DNA of 64,000 bases from the NCBI GenBank assembly GCA_046582185.1, contig JAYGEX010000030.1:1-64000 (forward strand). Reading direction: 5' to 3'. Position 1 is the first letter of the stretch, and each line of letters begins with the position of its first letter. The notes below the pieces were generated by a model. The model searched no databases and was not told the origin of the DNA. It saw nothing but the letters and a program-made list of their open reading frames with translations. Positions 7,549 to 16,485 of this stretch are shown here, one piece after another. The position numbers and the translations under genes are program-made. Source of the DNA: GCA-002726655 sp046582185. Its GTDB lineage: Bacteria; Pseudomonadota; Gammaproteobacteria; Pseudomonadales; Azotimanducaceae.

Positions 7549-8430
7549 ATGATGCATAAGTTTAGTAGAGTCGGCCTCGTGGCGCGGACTGGAAGCCCAC
7601 TGGTCCTGGAATCGCTGAAGCGAGTCGAGAAATTTCTGCGCTCCCAGGAGGTTGAAATAATCCTCGAAGATCTGGTGGCGCGAATGCTGGATGATTCCAA
7701 GCTTCGAGTTTGTACCCATGCGGAAATGGGTGAGTGCTGCGACCTCGTCATTGCGGTTGGCGGGGATGGCAATATTCTGGGCGCGGCGCGTACGCTGGCG
7801 CCATTCGGTACGCCGCTACTTGGTATAAATCGCGGCCGCTTGGGTTTCCTTGCGGATGTCTCGCCGGACGAGATCGAACTGCGGGTCGGTGAAGTCCTTG
7901 CGGGCGATTATACTATCGAAGAACACTTCCTCCTTGAGGGCGAAGTGATTGTCGACGGGGTGAAAGAGGTGACTTCTGCCTTAAACGAAATCATCCTGCA
8001 CTCGGCATTGATGGCGAAGATGATGGAGTTCGATCTCTATATTGATGATGCATTTGTGTATCGTCAAAATTCAGATGGTCTCATTGTCTCATCTCCCACG
8101 GGCTCAACCGCATATGCATTAAGTGCAGGTGGTCCGATCATGCATCCGAGTCTTGATGCCATGGTTTTGGTGCCAATGTTCCCACACACCTTAACCAGCC
8201 GGCCGCTTGTTGTGCCTGGGAATTCGGAGCTGAAGATAGTGATTGATTCCACCTATGGTACTGATGCCAAGGTTAGCTTTGACTCCCAACTGGAGTTTGC
8301 GATTAAACCCGGTGAGTCTGTGATCATCCGCAAGCAGAAAGAGAAGCTCAAATTGATTCATCCGCCCGGGCATAGTTTCTATGGTGTTTGTCGCTCCAAG
8401 CTTGATTGGGCGAGCAGGGTTGGCGATTAG
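7549..8430 (+). CDS. nadK: NAD kinase
   Basis: The 293-aa cytosolic enzyme phosphorylates NAD to NADP. The hallmark GGDG motif is at residues 71-74 (VGGDGNILGAART), followed by GINRGRLGFLAD. Further conserved segments are NEIILHS and SPTGSTAYALSAGGPI, which form the substrate and metal sites. The length is typical. A TTTCAGAT-type leader with no strong Shine-Dalgarno precedes two ATGs in tandem, and the first is used here. It is transcribed divergently from cysE across a 284-bp gap in which I found no clear operator. Confidence 0.95.
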   Translation: MMHKFSRVGLVARTGSPLVLESLKRVEKFLRSQEVEIILEDLVARMLDDSKLRVCTHAEMGECCDLVIAVGGDGNILGAARTLAPFGTPLLGINRGRLGFLADVSPDEIELRVGEVLAGDYTIEEHFLLEGEVIVDGVKEVTSALNEIILHSALMAKMMEFDLYIDDAFVYRQNSDGLIVSSPTGSTAYALSAGGPIMHPSLDAMVLVPMFPHTLTSRPLVVPGNSELKIVIDSTYGTDAKVSFDSQLEFAIKPGESVIIRKQKEKLKLIHPPGHSFYGVCRSKLDWASRVGD

Positions 8431-8613
8431 CCCAAGACAACTTTGACTGCTACGAACACTGTGCGTCCCGGTTTACAGGGAGTCGTAGCGCGGGGCACCA
8501 ATTTGCGTCCCTGCAAAACACGTCCAAATGACGACACACAGTATTCTCCGTTCGGATTTGTCCCAGGTCAGAAGTGAAATTACTTTAGCGTGTTGGTGCC
8601 TCAATGAAGCAGA

Positions 8614-9231
8614 TCAATGCAGCTCACCCAAATCTTCACGTGTATCAATATCCTTGAGCACACCAAGATCATCCAGCTGGATTTTTACAACCCTGCTCCG
8701 ATTGGCATCAATCACAGCTTTCGCGCCTCGGTCACCGCTAAGTCTCGCGATCTCTTCAAAATACTGCTTGTGAAAAATTACTGGGTGTCCTGGTTTATTT
8801 CCTGATTTACCATCAAGGTAGGGAATGACGATGGGCATGGAATCAATATTCGCAATCATTGCGTCAATGAGTAACTCAATGGATGCAGATTGCAGAAATG
8901 GCATATCGCCGAGGAATATTGCAGCGGCATCCCAGTCAGTCACCTGGGTAATGCCATTGGCAAGACTATGAGCCATGCCCTTGGATGAATCAGGGGCACA
9001 GTAAATAGTGAAGTTGGTGTTGCTGATCACTTCGCCAATATCGGTCTTTAGCTGATTTGCAAATATTTCATCGTCATGTCGAAGGACCAGCAAGATGTCT
9101 TCAAAATGTTTAGCGACGCCTTTTATTGTGGTTACTAATACGCTGTTGCCGTTGTCCAGTTGAGCCTTGCGCTTGTCGCCGCCGAAGCGCCGGCTGCTAC
9201 CTGCGGCAAGTATGATGGCGCCGATTTTCAT
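8614..9231 (-). CDS. MocA-like nucleotidyltransferase (molybdenum cofactor modification)
   Basis: The 205-aa protein has the MobA-like NTP-transferase fold. The N-terminal loop is AIILAAGSSRRFGGDKRKA (residues 5-23) and the metal-site motif is FLGDMPF. The KPGHPVIF and LSGDRGAKAVI segments are typical of the MocA/CoxD-adjacent branch, which forms cytidine or related dinucleotide molybdopterin for xanthine-dehydrogenase-type enzymes. It follows the xdhC-like gene by 46 bp on the same strand, so both probably form one operon. No molybdenum hydroxylase subunit is in the window. The exact nucleotide specificity is inferred. Confidence 0.82.
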   Translation of the reverse strand: MKIGAIILAAGSSRRFGGDKRKAQLDNGNSVLVTTIKGVAKHFEDILLVLRHDDEIFANQLKTDIGEVISNTNFTIYCAPDSSKGMAHSLANGITQVTDWDAAAIFLGDMPFLQSASIELLIDAMIANIDSMPIVIPYLDGKSGNKPGHPVIFHKQYFEEIARLSGDRGAKAVIDANRSRVVKIQLDDLGVLKDIDTREDLGELH

Positions 9232-9277
9232 AGGGGAAGTGTGCTATTGGATGCAGTTGACTCGTGTTTATACCGTG

Positions 9278-10300
9278 CTAGTTCGCAATGGCGATTCTAA
9301 AGTCGGCTTTGATGGCTTCTTCCTTTTCCGCGCGTAAGGCGGTGAGCTGCGCCAGAATTGAAATGGCAATTTCGGCGGGCGTTTTGCTACCAATGGGTAG
9401 CCCGACCGGGGCATGTAGTCTGCCGATTTCAGCTTCACTAAGGTCGAGCTGTAACAATCGTTCCCGGCGGCTGGCAGAGGTACGTGTAGAGCCCATGGCG
9501 CCGACAAAAAATGCGTCTGTCTGTAGTGCTTCCATCAAACCCATATCATCAATGCGAGGGTCGTGAGTTAAGGCGATGATGGCGGTGAACGGATCATTGG
9601 CAAGGTTTCGAACCGCATCGTCGGGCATGTCAGTAACCAACTGGGCGCCCTCCACCGTCCATTGTTCGATCAGGTGCTCTCTGGGATCACAAACCACCAC
9701 GTGATAGTCAAGCGCCTGTGCCATGTCCGCCAGATACATTGAAACCTGACCTGCGCCAATGAGAAACAATTGATATCTTGGCCCATAGGTTTGTTGCAGA
9801 TATTTTTCATTGGTAGTCGTGGTGTTTTCGAATTCGCCAATGAATTGCAGATGTTTGAAACGTTCCTTGTTTTCCACGGTCATGTCGCCACTGGCAATAT
9901 CAACTTTTCTCTCGATACATTCGCGAGATCTCAGTCGCTCAACTATCTGTTGTAATTGTTTGAGCGAGCGCTTGTCTGGAAAAGGTTCGATAACAACATG
10001 TAATTGGCCGCCGCATGGTAGACCAAGGCGTTCAGTCTCTTCCTGGGTCACGCCATAAACCAGCACTTCCGGTGTTGCCCGCGCCAGTTCGCCGCGCTGC
10101 AGTTGCTCGAGAAGATCTTCTTCAATACACCCGCCTGATAGCGAGCCAGATATATGTCCTTCGTCATTGCAGCAGAGCAATGAGCCGACCGGTCGTGGGG
10201 AAGAGCCCCAGGTCTTTACGACGGTACACAACCAGCTCATTTGTCCAGCCTCTACCCAACTTGCCAGTTGTGATAATACTTGTTGGTCTGCGTTTTCCAT
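9278..10300 (-). CDS. XdhC/CoxI family molybdenum hydroxylase accessory factor
   Basis: The 340-aa protein has the N-terminal XdhC/CoxI domain (SWLCTVVKTWGSSPRPVGS, then SGSLSGGCIEEDL, then GLPCGGQLHVVIEP). A C-terminal Rossmann-type domain follows (FLIGAGQVSMYLADMA and IIALTHDPRIDD, ending with GLPIGSKTPAEIAISILAQ). Family members bind molybdenum cofactor and help insert a sulfurated form into xanthine dehydrogenase or CO-dehydrogenase-like enzymes. Co-orientation with the mocA-like gene supports that role. The target enzyme is not encoded in the window. Confidence 0.88.
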   Translation of the reverse strand: MENADQQVLSQLASWVEAGQMSWLCTVVKTWGSSPRPVGSLLCCNDEGHISGSLSGGCIEEDLLEQLQRGELARATPEVLVYGVTQEETERLGLPCGGQLHVVIEPFPDKRSLKQLQQIVERLRSRECIERKVDIASGDMTVENKERFKHLQFIGEFENTTTTNEKYLQQTYGPRYQLFLIGAGQVSMYLADMAQALDYHVVVCDPREHLIEQWTVEGAQLVTDMPDDAVRNLANDPFTAIIALTHDPRIDDMGLMEALQTDAFFVGAMGSTRTSASRRERLLQLDLSEAEIGRLHAPVGLPIGSKTPAEIAISILAQLTALRAEKEEAIKADFRIAIAN

Positions 10301-10523
10301 TCTCTTAATTCCAATCTCTAATTCTAATATCTTGGTTCTAATCTCACACAGGGTTCGCTTTAGTGTGTCTTATTCTAGCAAGGCCGCAGGTCAGCCTCAC
10401 ATTGCCACCTGTTCCAATAATAAATGAATGTTACTATTGGCGACAGTCTACAATGTTTCAACAAATGCCACTAATGCGCTGTAAATCCCGTTCTCTTTCC
10501 TCCTTTGTTACCTGCGCGGTCGT

Positions 10524-11408
10524 ATGATCACAGCTCTGGAAATACCCGCTGATATCAACTTGCGCCTGTTCTCTGCGTTTCTCCACCAGACCAGGATCGC
10601 GCATCGAATTACGGAGGAAGGTGTTAACCAAGTAGTCTGGGTCAATAATCTTGAGGATGGGCAGAGAGTCAGGGTCTTCTACAGCCAGCTGACCAATGGT
10701 GAACTTGTTCTGGAAGATGAGCAGGGCCGAAGAATCGGCGGGCTGGGTTTTGCATCCAGATTGTTTGCCAATGTCTGGCGTTATCCGCTGACAATGGCAT
10801 TGCTGCTACTTAGCATCCTGTTATTCCCGGTGACGTCTGGGCTCGGCAGCGACGTGGCAGGCAGTCTCTTCTCCTGGATGACATTTCTAAGGTTCGAGAT
10901 AGTGGCCCACAGCGTCTACTTCGATACGCTGGCGGAGACACTGAATTCACATCAATACTGGCGCTTATTAACGCCAATGTTTATTCATTTCGGTTGGATG
11001 CACATTGTTTTTAATATGTTGTGGCTGTGGGAGATCGGACGCCGAATCGAGCTGGCTAATGGCAGCTCTACCTTATTGTTGGTAACGCTTGTTAGTTCCC
11101 TGACGGCGAATTTACTTCAGTATGCGATGTCAGAGCCTGGTTTTTTTGGTGGTATGTCTGGCGTTGTTTTTGGTTATCTGGGTCACTGCCTGGTCTGGGA
11201 TAGATTAGTCCCGGAAAAACCGATGGGTGTGCGCAGCGGCATCTATATATTTATGTTGTCTTTCCTGGCTTTGGGTTTTTCTGGTGCCATAGACCTGCTA
11301 GGCATGGGCTCTTTGGCCAATGGCGCCCACCTTGGTGGATTGTTGGGTGGGGCTCTTACTGGCCTGGTGGCGGGATTACTGCAGAAACTAAGTGCAAAGC
11401 CGCAATAG
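10524..11408 (+). CDS. Rhomboid-family intramembrane serine protease
   Basis: The 294-aa inner-membrane protease has an N-terminal cytosolic domain of about 85 residues and then about six or seven transmembrane helices. The catalytic serine is in GGMSG (Ser212) and the catalytic histidine in NGAHLGG (His269). HFGWMHIVFNM carries the conserved His and Asn of the oxyanion region (His155/His160, Asn164). The protein resembles GlpG-like rhomboids. Its substrate is unknown. It stands alone, with a weak terminator-like hairpin just after the stop. Confidence 0.92.
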   Translation: MITALEIPADINLRLFSAFLHQTRIAHRITEEGVNQVVWVNNLEDGQRVRVFYSQLTNGELVLEDEQGRRIGGLGFASRLFANVWRYPLTMALLLLSILLFPVTSGLGSDVAGSLFSWMTFLRFEIVAHSVYFDTLAETLNSHQYWRLLTPMFIHFGWMHIVFNMLWLWEIGRRIELANGSSTLLLVTLVSSLTANLLQYAMSEPGFFGGMSGVVFGYLGHCLVWDRLVPEKPMGVRSGIYIFMLSFLALGFSGAIDLLGMGSLANGAHLGGLLGGALTGLVAGLLQKLSAKPQ

Positions 11409-11415
11409 ATTCAGT

Positions 11416-11440
11416 GCCTGGCGAACTCCAGGCTTTATTA
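11416..11440 (+). terminator. Weak Rho-independent terminator after the rhomboid gene
   Basis: GCCTGG (11416-11421) pairs with CCAGGC (11428-11433) around a 6-nt loop, followed by TTTATTAT. The stem is short, so the call is tentative. Confidence 0.45.
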
Positions 11441-11594
11441 TGCGGATCGTCCGGGGATGCAATGCAGGGCCAACAGGTACCCGTGCAAAAACGAAAAGCA
11501 CCGATGTTACTTCCCTTATAAGTGATTGTTTTCTATGGCTTACGAATCTATAGTTTTGCAAATTTGTTCAGATTTGATTATTTCTGGGCGGGAA

Positions 11595-12413
11595 CTAACA
11601 GGGTGTAAATTCAACTTCGTAAGATGTGAACTTCCTTAGATTGATTACGCCAATATCAAAGATCAGATACTGGGCTTTAATTCCCTGGAGCACGCCTTCC
11701 ACCTCAGGCATTTTATCAAAATTCATGGATTTCACCTTGGTCGGATGTTGCTCAACAGGGTAGTTAAAGGTCTGAACCTCGGCATCCGTAATCGCCTGCA
11801 CTGCCTGGATGCCGAATCGTTCTTGTAAGGCTTTAATGTCTTCAGATATGTCCAGCAATAGTTGGTCCCGCAGCGCAGGCAGGTCAATATGCTCTGGGGT
11901 CTCCTTCAACATTCGCTGCCAGTGAGTTTTGTCGCTGATATGAGCTTTAAAAGCCACCTCCACAAAGCCCGATTGTTGCCGGGTCTGCACGGAGAAGACC
12001 GGCAAGGCCTGAACGGCACCCTGGTCTATCCACCGGGTTGGAATATTTTCCCTGCGGGTAATGCCTACTTTGATGCCCGTGGAATTGGCAAGGTAGACGA
12101 TATGCTCATTCATGCAGAATCTTTCAGCGAATGATTCATCCCTGCAGGTGCCGGCATCGAAGTGGCATCGTTCCGGGCTCATCAGGCATAGATCACATTC
12201 CGCGAGCTTCCTGAAGCAGGGAAAGCAATATCCCTGGCTGAAGCTTTTTTTCGTCAGTCTGCCGCAGTGCAGGCAGCTTATCTTGCCGCTGAAGCGAAGC
12301 CTTATTCTTGAGCCGATATACGGGTTGAGATGGATCTCGTCATCACCCAGTGTCAGGTAATAATCCACCGGATCGTTGTGTCGACTTGTCATCTTTCTCA
12401 GGGAACCTTGCAT
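11595..12413 (-). CDS. DUF2797 family protein with zinc-ribbon-like cysteines
   Basis: The 272-aa protein belongs to DUF2797, a family without a settled function. The N-terminal part has paired Cys motifs (CLHCGRLTKK, GYCFPCFRKL, CDLCLMSPERC and GTC, about residues 48-92) that probably bind zinc. A middle segment, EHIVYLANSTGIKVGITR, resembles the start of a GIY-YIG-like fold, but no complete nuclease site is evident. The start could be the second Met (residue 8). It is divergent from the GIY-YIG-like gene and pepN. Function unknown. Confidence 0.8.
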   Translation of the reverse strand: MQGSLRKMTSRHNDPVDYYLTLGDDEIHLNPYIGSRIRLRFSGKISCLHCGRLTKKSFSQGYCFPCFRKLAECDLCLMSPERCHFDAGTCRDESFAERFCMNEHIVYLANSTGIKVGITRRENIPTRWIDQGAVQALPVFSVQTRQQSGFVEVAFKAHISDKTHWQRMLKETPEHIDLPALRDQLLLDISEDIKALQERFGIQAVQAITDAEVQTFNYPVEQHPTKVKSMNFDKMPEVEGVLQGIKAQYLIFDIGVINLRKFTSYEVEFTPC

Positions 12414-12548
12414 GATAAGAGCTTACCATGATTCTCAATTACGACCTTTCGTTGTCGCCAATTTCTTACAAAAATTTTGGATATTTCAGCATAGTAAAAC
12501 AGAGCTTGCCCATTAAGCTTGCGCCGGTAAAGGGAACATACTTATGCC

Positions 12549-12860
12549 ATAAACTACTGGCTTTATATCCTCACTAACTCACGCAATATGACGATCCTTA
12601 TTGGTTTGTCGAAAATGGGGGGCTTGGCCAATATGTCGCAGCCTTTGCTAGTGGAAAGTGATCCATCGAAGCGAAATGACTTCCTCAGGCGATATCATCT
12701 GGAGAAGCTCGTCTATCTTGAAAATGTCGGCGACGCACTGGCGGCGATCACCCGGGAAACGGAGGTAAGGAACTGGCAGCGCTGTAGAATTGATTGTTTG
12801 ATCGCTTCCAGGAACCCTCAATGGGAAGCTGTAAAATCAGGTACTTTGATGCACTCTTAA
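12549..12860 (+). pseudogene. Degenerate GIY-YIG endonuclease-like gene
   Basis: The frame resembles small YhbQ-type GIY-YIG proteins. It begins NYWLYILTN (the GIY strand). It then has LIGLS in place of YIG and the C-terminal core LRRYHLEKLVYLENVGDALAA, cut here at 20 residues or so of homology blocks, with NWQRCRIDCLI and NPQWE at the end. The conserved Arg after YIG is not recognisable (GGLANM instead), so nuclease activity is doubtful. Family N-termini start about one residue before the NYW, where this sequence has ATA (12549). An ATG at 12544 with a good Shine-Dalgarno (AGGGA) is out of frame by one base and meets TAA two codons later. The only in-frame ATG (12588) lies inside the fold. 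Decay or a small indel is likely. Confidence 0.6.
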
Positions 12861-12940
12861 GTTGTTCTATCGCACTGATCTCTTTCCCTTCCGGAAGCGA
12901 TAGAATATTATCGCAGCACAAAAAAATTGCGGACATTTTA

Positions 12941-15646
12941 ATGAAAGAAGGGCAGCCAGATACCATCCGTCTCGACGAGTATGAAGTTCCTCCGTTTCTC
13001 ATCGAAGAAACGAAATTACACGTGGATATCCAGGAGAATGTTACCAGGGTAACCACAATCCTGAAGGTCATTCGCAACCCGGAATCTAAAGGCGATAATC
13101 CGGATTTGCAGCTCGACGGTGGTCCAGGTCTTGACACCAAATCTATCGCAGTTGATGGCCGTAAGCTGTTGTCTAATGAATATCGCATCGACAATGATGA
13201 GCTCAATGTGCATGACGTGCCCGATTCGTTTGAGCTAAAGACTGTGGTTGATATCAAGCCGCAGGATAATACCGCCCTTGAAGGTTTGTATCTCTCCGGG
13301 GATATGTTTTGCACCCAGTGTGAGGCTCAGGGTTTCAGGCATATTACCTGGTATGCGGATCGACCTGATGTCATGTCGAAGTATCAAACGACGATCGTTG
13401 CCGATAAAAAATCCTGTCCTGTATTGCTGTCCAATGGAAATGCTATCGACCGGGGAGAAGAGGGCGACCGTCATTGGGTTACCTGGGAAGATCCATTCAA
13501 GAAACCTGCTTACCTGTTTGCTCTGGTTGCCGGTGACCTGGAACATACCGAGGATAAATTTATCACCATGAGTGGTCGGGAAGTCACTCTGCAGATTTTT
13601 ACCGAGTCTCACAATATCGATAAAGTCGATTACGCCATGGAAAGTTTAAAGAACTCGATGGCCTGGGACGAGGCGGCTTATGGCCGCGAATACGATCTTG
13701 ATATTTTCATGATTGTTGCGGTTGAAAGTTTCAACATGGGCGCGATGGAGAATAAGGGCCTGAACATCTTTAATACTTCCTGCGTGCTGGCGCGGCCAGA
13801 CACAACGACAGACGCGGGTTATCAGAGAGTTGAGTCGGTTGTGGCACATGAGTACTTTCATAACTGGTCCGGGAATCGGGTGACTTGTCGCGATTGGTTC
13901 CAGCTCTCGTTGAAAGAAGGCTTTACGGTACTTCGAGACCAGCAATTTTCTGCTTATATGGGCTCGCCCACTGTCTGTCGAGTGAATGATGTTGCCGTGC
14001 TTCGCAGCGCCCAGTTTCCTGAAGATGCCGGTCCCATGGCGCATCCCATACGTCCAGACTCCTATATTGAGATCAATAATTTCTACACCGCTACGGTCTA
14101 CGAGAAGGGAGCAGAAGTCGTGGGCATGATTCGCACCATGCTGGGCGCCGAAAATTTCCGGAAGGGTACGGACCTGTATTTTGATCGTCACGACGGCCAG
14201 GCAGTGACCACCGAAGATTTCGTCGTTGCCATGGAAAATGCTAACGATGTCAATATGTCGCAATTTCGTCATTGGTACAGGCAGGCAGGTACGCCCATCG
14301 TTGAAATTTCCGCTTCCTTCAACAAGACAGAGCGAACTTATACTTTAGATGTGCGGCAATCTTGTCCGCCAACGCCTGGTCAGGAACAAAAAGATCCCTT
14401 TCATATTCCAATGTCAATTGGTTTGCTTGGCGTCTCCGGGGAGGATCTGGCATTAGAGCTCGCCAGTGATGACGGTAATGTCATAGCTCTCAGTCCTGCT
14501 CACACGGATTCCACTCAGACAAGGGTATTGCATATCACAAAGGCGTCGCATTCCTTTACCTTTAACAACATTGATGAGGCGCCAGTACCTTCTCTGTTTC
14601 GCGGATTTTCTGCGCCTGTAAAAGTTGAGTATGACTATTCAAGGGATGAATTGATGTTCCTGATGAGTCACGACAGTGATGGTTTCAATCGATGGGAGGC
14701 CGGTCAGCGACTGGCGGTTGATATCATTCAGGAGTTAGTCGGCTGCATTCAAAATGGCATAGAGCCGGTTGTGGATAAGCGCCTGATAGAGGCCTTTGAC
14801 AGTATTCTGAGCGAAGCCATTGAACACGACAGGGACAGCAGCATCGACAAGGCGATGATCGCAAATATGTTGGTGCTTCCTGCAGAGTCATACCTGGCTG
14901 AATTGGTTGAAGTTGCGGATGTAGATGCGATCCATCAGGCAAGGAATGTGGTTCGCTCGGAGCTTGCCTCGCGCTTAAAGGGCGTTTTACTTTCCGTTTA
15001 CAAGCTGAATCAGGATGCAGCTGCCTATCAGCTCACAGGGGATGCGATTGCAAAACGAGCGCTAAAAAATGTCGCCCTCTCGTATTTAATGCAGAGTGAT
15101 GATGCGTCGTTCGTCAAGTTGTGTGCAGAACAATTCTACCAATCGGATAATATGACGGATACCAGTGCGGCCATTCGTGCGCTGGTGAACTCCCAGGTGG
15201 ATGAAGCCGCAGGTGAAACAGAGAAGGCCTTGATAGAATTTTATAACCGGTGGTCCGATGAGGCTCTGGTGATTGATCAGTGGTTTGCTATTCAGGCTAC
15301 CAGCACAAATCCGGGCACGCTGGATAAGGTTAAGGCGCTCATGAAGCATCCCGCTTTCGATATGAAAAACCCAAATCGGATGCGCTCATTGGTCGCGGCA
15401 TTCTCAAGTCAGAATATTGTCAATTTTCATTGTCTGAACGGAGAGGGTTATCGATTCCTGGCTGATTGTGTGATTGAGTTGAATGACACTAATCCGCAGA
15501 TGGCCGCAAGGATGTTGTCTCCCCTAACACGTTGGCGCAAATATGATGAGCAACGGCAATCCATGATGAAGTCCGAGCTGAATCGAATTTTGTCCACGGA
15601 GAATTTGTCCGGCAATGTCTTTGAAATTGCATCGAAGAGTATCTAG
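12941..15646 (+). CDS. pepN: Aminopeptidase N (M1 family)
   Basis: The roughly 900-aa cytosolic zinc aminopeptidase removes N-terminal residues from peptides. The M1 signatures are the exopeptidase motif GAMEN and the zinc site HEYFHNW, followed by the downstream Glu in SLKEGFTV. The C-terminal DUF3458 Ig-like and helical domains follow, as in E. coli PepN. The ATG at 12941 (MKEGQPDTIRLDEYEVP) is preferred. The open frame extends to 12794, but that extension has no family similarity and overlaps the upstream GIY-YIG-like gene. The usual length for the family is about 870-890 residues. Confidence 0.94.
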   Translation: MKEGQPDTIRLDEYEVPPFLIEETKLHVDIQENVTRVTTILKVIRNPESKGDNPDLQLDGGPGLDTKSIAVDGRKLLSNEYRIDNDELNVHDVPDSFELKTVVDIKPQDNTALEGLYLSGDMFCTQCEAQGFRHITWYADRPDVMSKYQTTIVADKKSCPVLLSNGNAIDRGEEGDRHWVTWEDPFKKPAYLFALVAGDLEHTEDKFITMSGREVTLQIFTESHNIDKVDYAMESLKNSMAWDEAAYGREYDLDIFMIVAVESFNMGAMENKGLNIFNTSCVLARPDTTTDAGYQRVESVVAHEYFHNWSGNRVTCRDWFQLSLKEGFTVLRDQQFSAYMGSPTVCRVNDVAVLRSAQFPEDAGPMAHPIRPDSYIEINNFYTATVYEKGAEVVGMIRTMLGAENFRKGTDLYFDRHDGQAVTTEDFVVAMENANDVNMSQFRHWYRQAGTPIVEISASFNKTERTYTLDVRQSCPPTPGQEQKDPFHIPMSIGLLGVSGEDLALELASDDGNVIALSPAHTDSTQTRVLHITKASHSFTFNNIDEAPVPSLFRGFSAPVKVEYDYSRDELMFLMSHDSDGFNRWEAGQRLAVDIIQELVGCIQNGIEPVVDKRLIEAFDSILSEAIEHDRDSSIDKAMIANMLVLPAESYLAELVEVADVDAIHQARNVVRSELASRLKGVLLSVYKLNQDAAAYQLTGDAIAKRALKNVALSYLMQSDDASFVKLCAEQFYQSDNMTDTSAAIRALVNSQVDEAAGETEKALIEFYNRWSDEALVIDQWFAIQATSTNPGTLDKVKALMKHPAFDMKNPNRMRSLVAAFSSQNIVNFHCLNGEGYRFLADCVIELNDTNPQMAARMLSPLTRWRKYDEQRQSMMKSELNRILSTENLSGNVFEIASKSI

Positions 15647-15655
15647 CTTCAACAC

Positions 15656-15700
15656 CTGTAAATGGTAGATCTGTAAATAATAGATCTGTAAATAGTAGTA
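15656..15700 (+). repeat. 15-bp tandem repeat, three copies
   Basis: CTGTAAATGGTAGAT, CTGTAAATAATAGAT and CTGTAAATAGTAGTA lie directly downstream of the pepN stop codon. Confidence 0.9.
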
Positions 15701-15762
15701 CCTTAAGAAACTCAGGTAGGTTTAATCCGCCATCGAAAATTTCCCGATCAAATTTAGTCACC

Positions 15763-16485
15763 GTGAGCCAGTCCCTGACTGGCAAAGGCAGAAGTATTTT
15801 GTCGTTTAAACGTGTCGTTCTCTCATGGAGTAGCGGAATAGATTCCGCGTGGATGCTCTATCAGTTGCAGCAAAACCCGGATGTTGAAGTGCTTGTGCTG
15901 CTAACGACAATCAACGAAACAGCAGGGCATATTGGCATGCACGATGTAGGCCGGTCATGACTTGACTCGCAGGCCGAGGCAGCTGGCTTGCCGCTGCATC
16001 AGATTGACCTGCCGTCGCCTTGTACCGATGAACAATACCAGGCGATCATGGACGAAGCTCTCGTAACATTGAAGGCGCAATATGATCTGAGCCACATGGC
16101 TTTTGGTGATCTGCATCTTGAAGATATTCACGATTATAGGCTGGCTCAGATGAAGCAGTCAGGCCTCAAGACATTGTTCCCATTGTGGAAGTCAGACTCA
16201 TGGAAGTTGGCTCGCGATATGATTGATGCTGGCCTGAAAGGTATTCTGAGCTGCGTTGATAGTCGCCAACTGGATGGCAACTTCTCCGGGCGCTACTTTG
16301 ATACCCAGTTCCTGAAGGATTTACCGACTATGGTTGATCCTTGCGGCGAGAACGGAGAATTCCATATCCTTGTTATCGACGGGCCGATGTTTAATCACGC
16401 CATTAAAGTTGAGTTAGGTGATACCACCGACAGTGATGACCTTGTCTTTACGGATGTCAAGTCTGGGGCTCTCTCTTTTCCATAA
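15763..16485 (+). pseudogene. PP-loop ATPase (diphthine-ammonia-ligase-like) interrupted by TGA
   Basis: Both halves are in the same frame and together match the roughly 230-aa ATP-pyrophosphatase family related to diphthine-ammonia ligase. The first half has the PP-loop LSWSSGIDSAW and the second has FGDLHLEDIHDYR, TLFPLWK and DPCGENGEFHI. An in-frame TGA (15958-15960) separates them. Relatives read HGVRRSLLEAQAEALGLPL here and this gene reads HDVGRS-stop-LDSQAEAAGLPL, so the TGA replaces a leucine codon (one base from TTA). There is no frameshift. The start is a GTG; a TTG at 15799 is an alternative. The 3' end overlaps the convergent enoyl-CoA hydratase by 29 bp. Recent nonsense mutation, readthrough, or a base error are all possible. 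Confidence 0.82.

Noticed and set aside
12794..12940. N-terminal extension of pepN
   Set aside because: It overlaps the GIY-YIG-like gene and lacks similarity to M1 aminopeptidases; the ATG at 12941 matches the family start.
15958..15960. TGA as selenocysteine codon
   Set aside because: Relatives have Leu at this position and no SECIS-like structure or selenoprotein context is visible.
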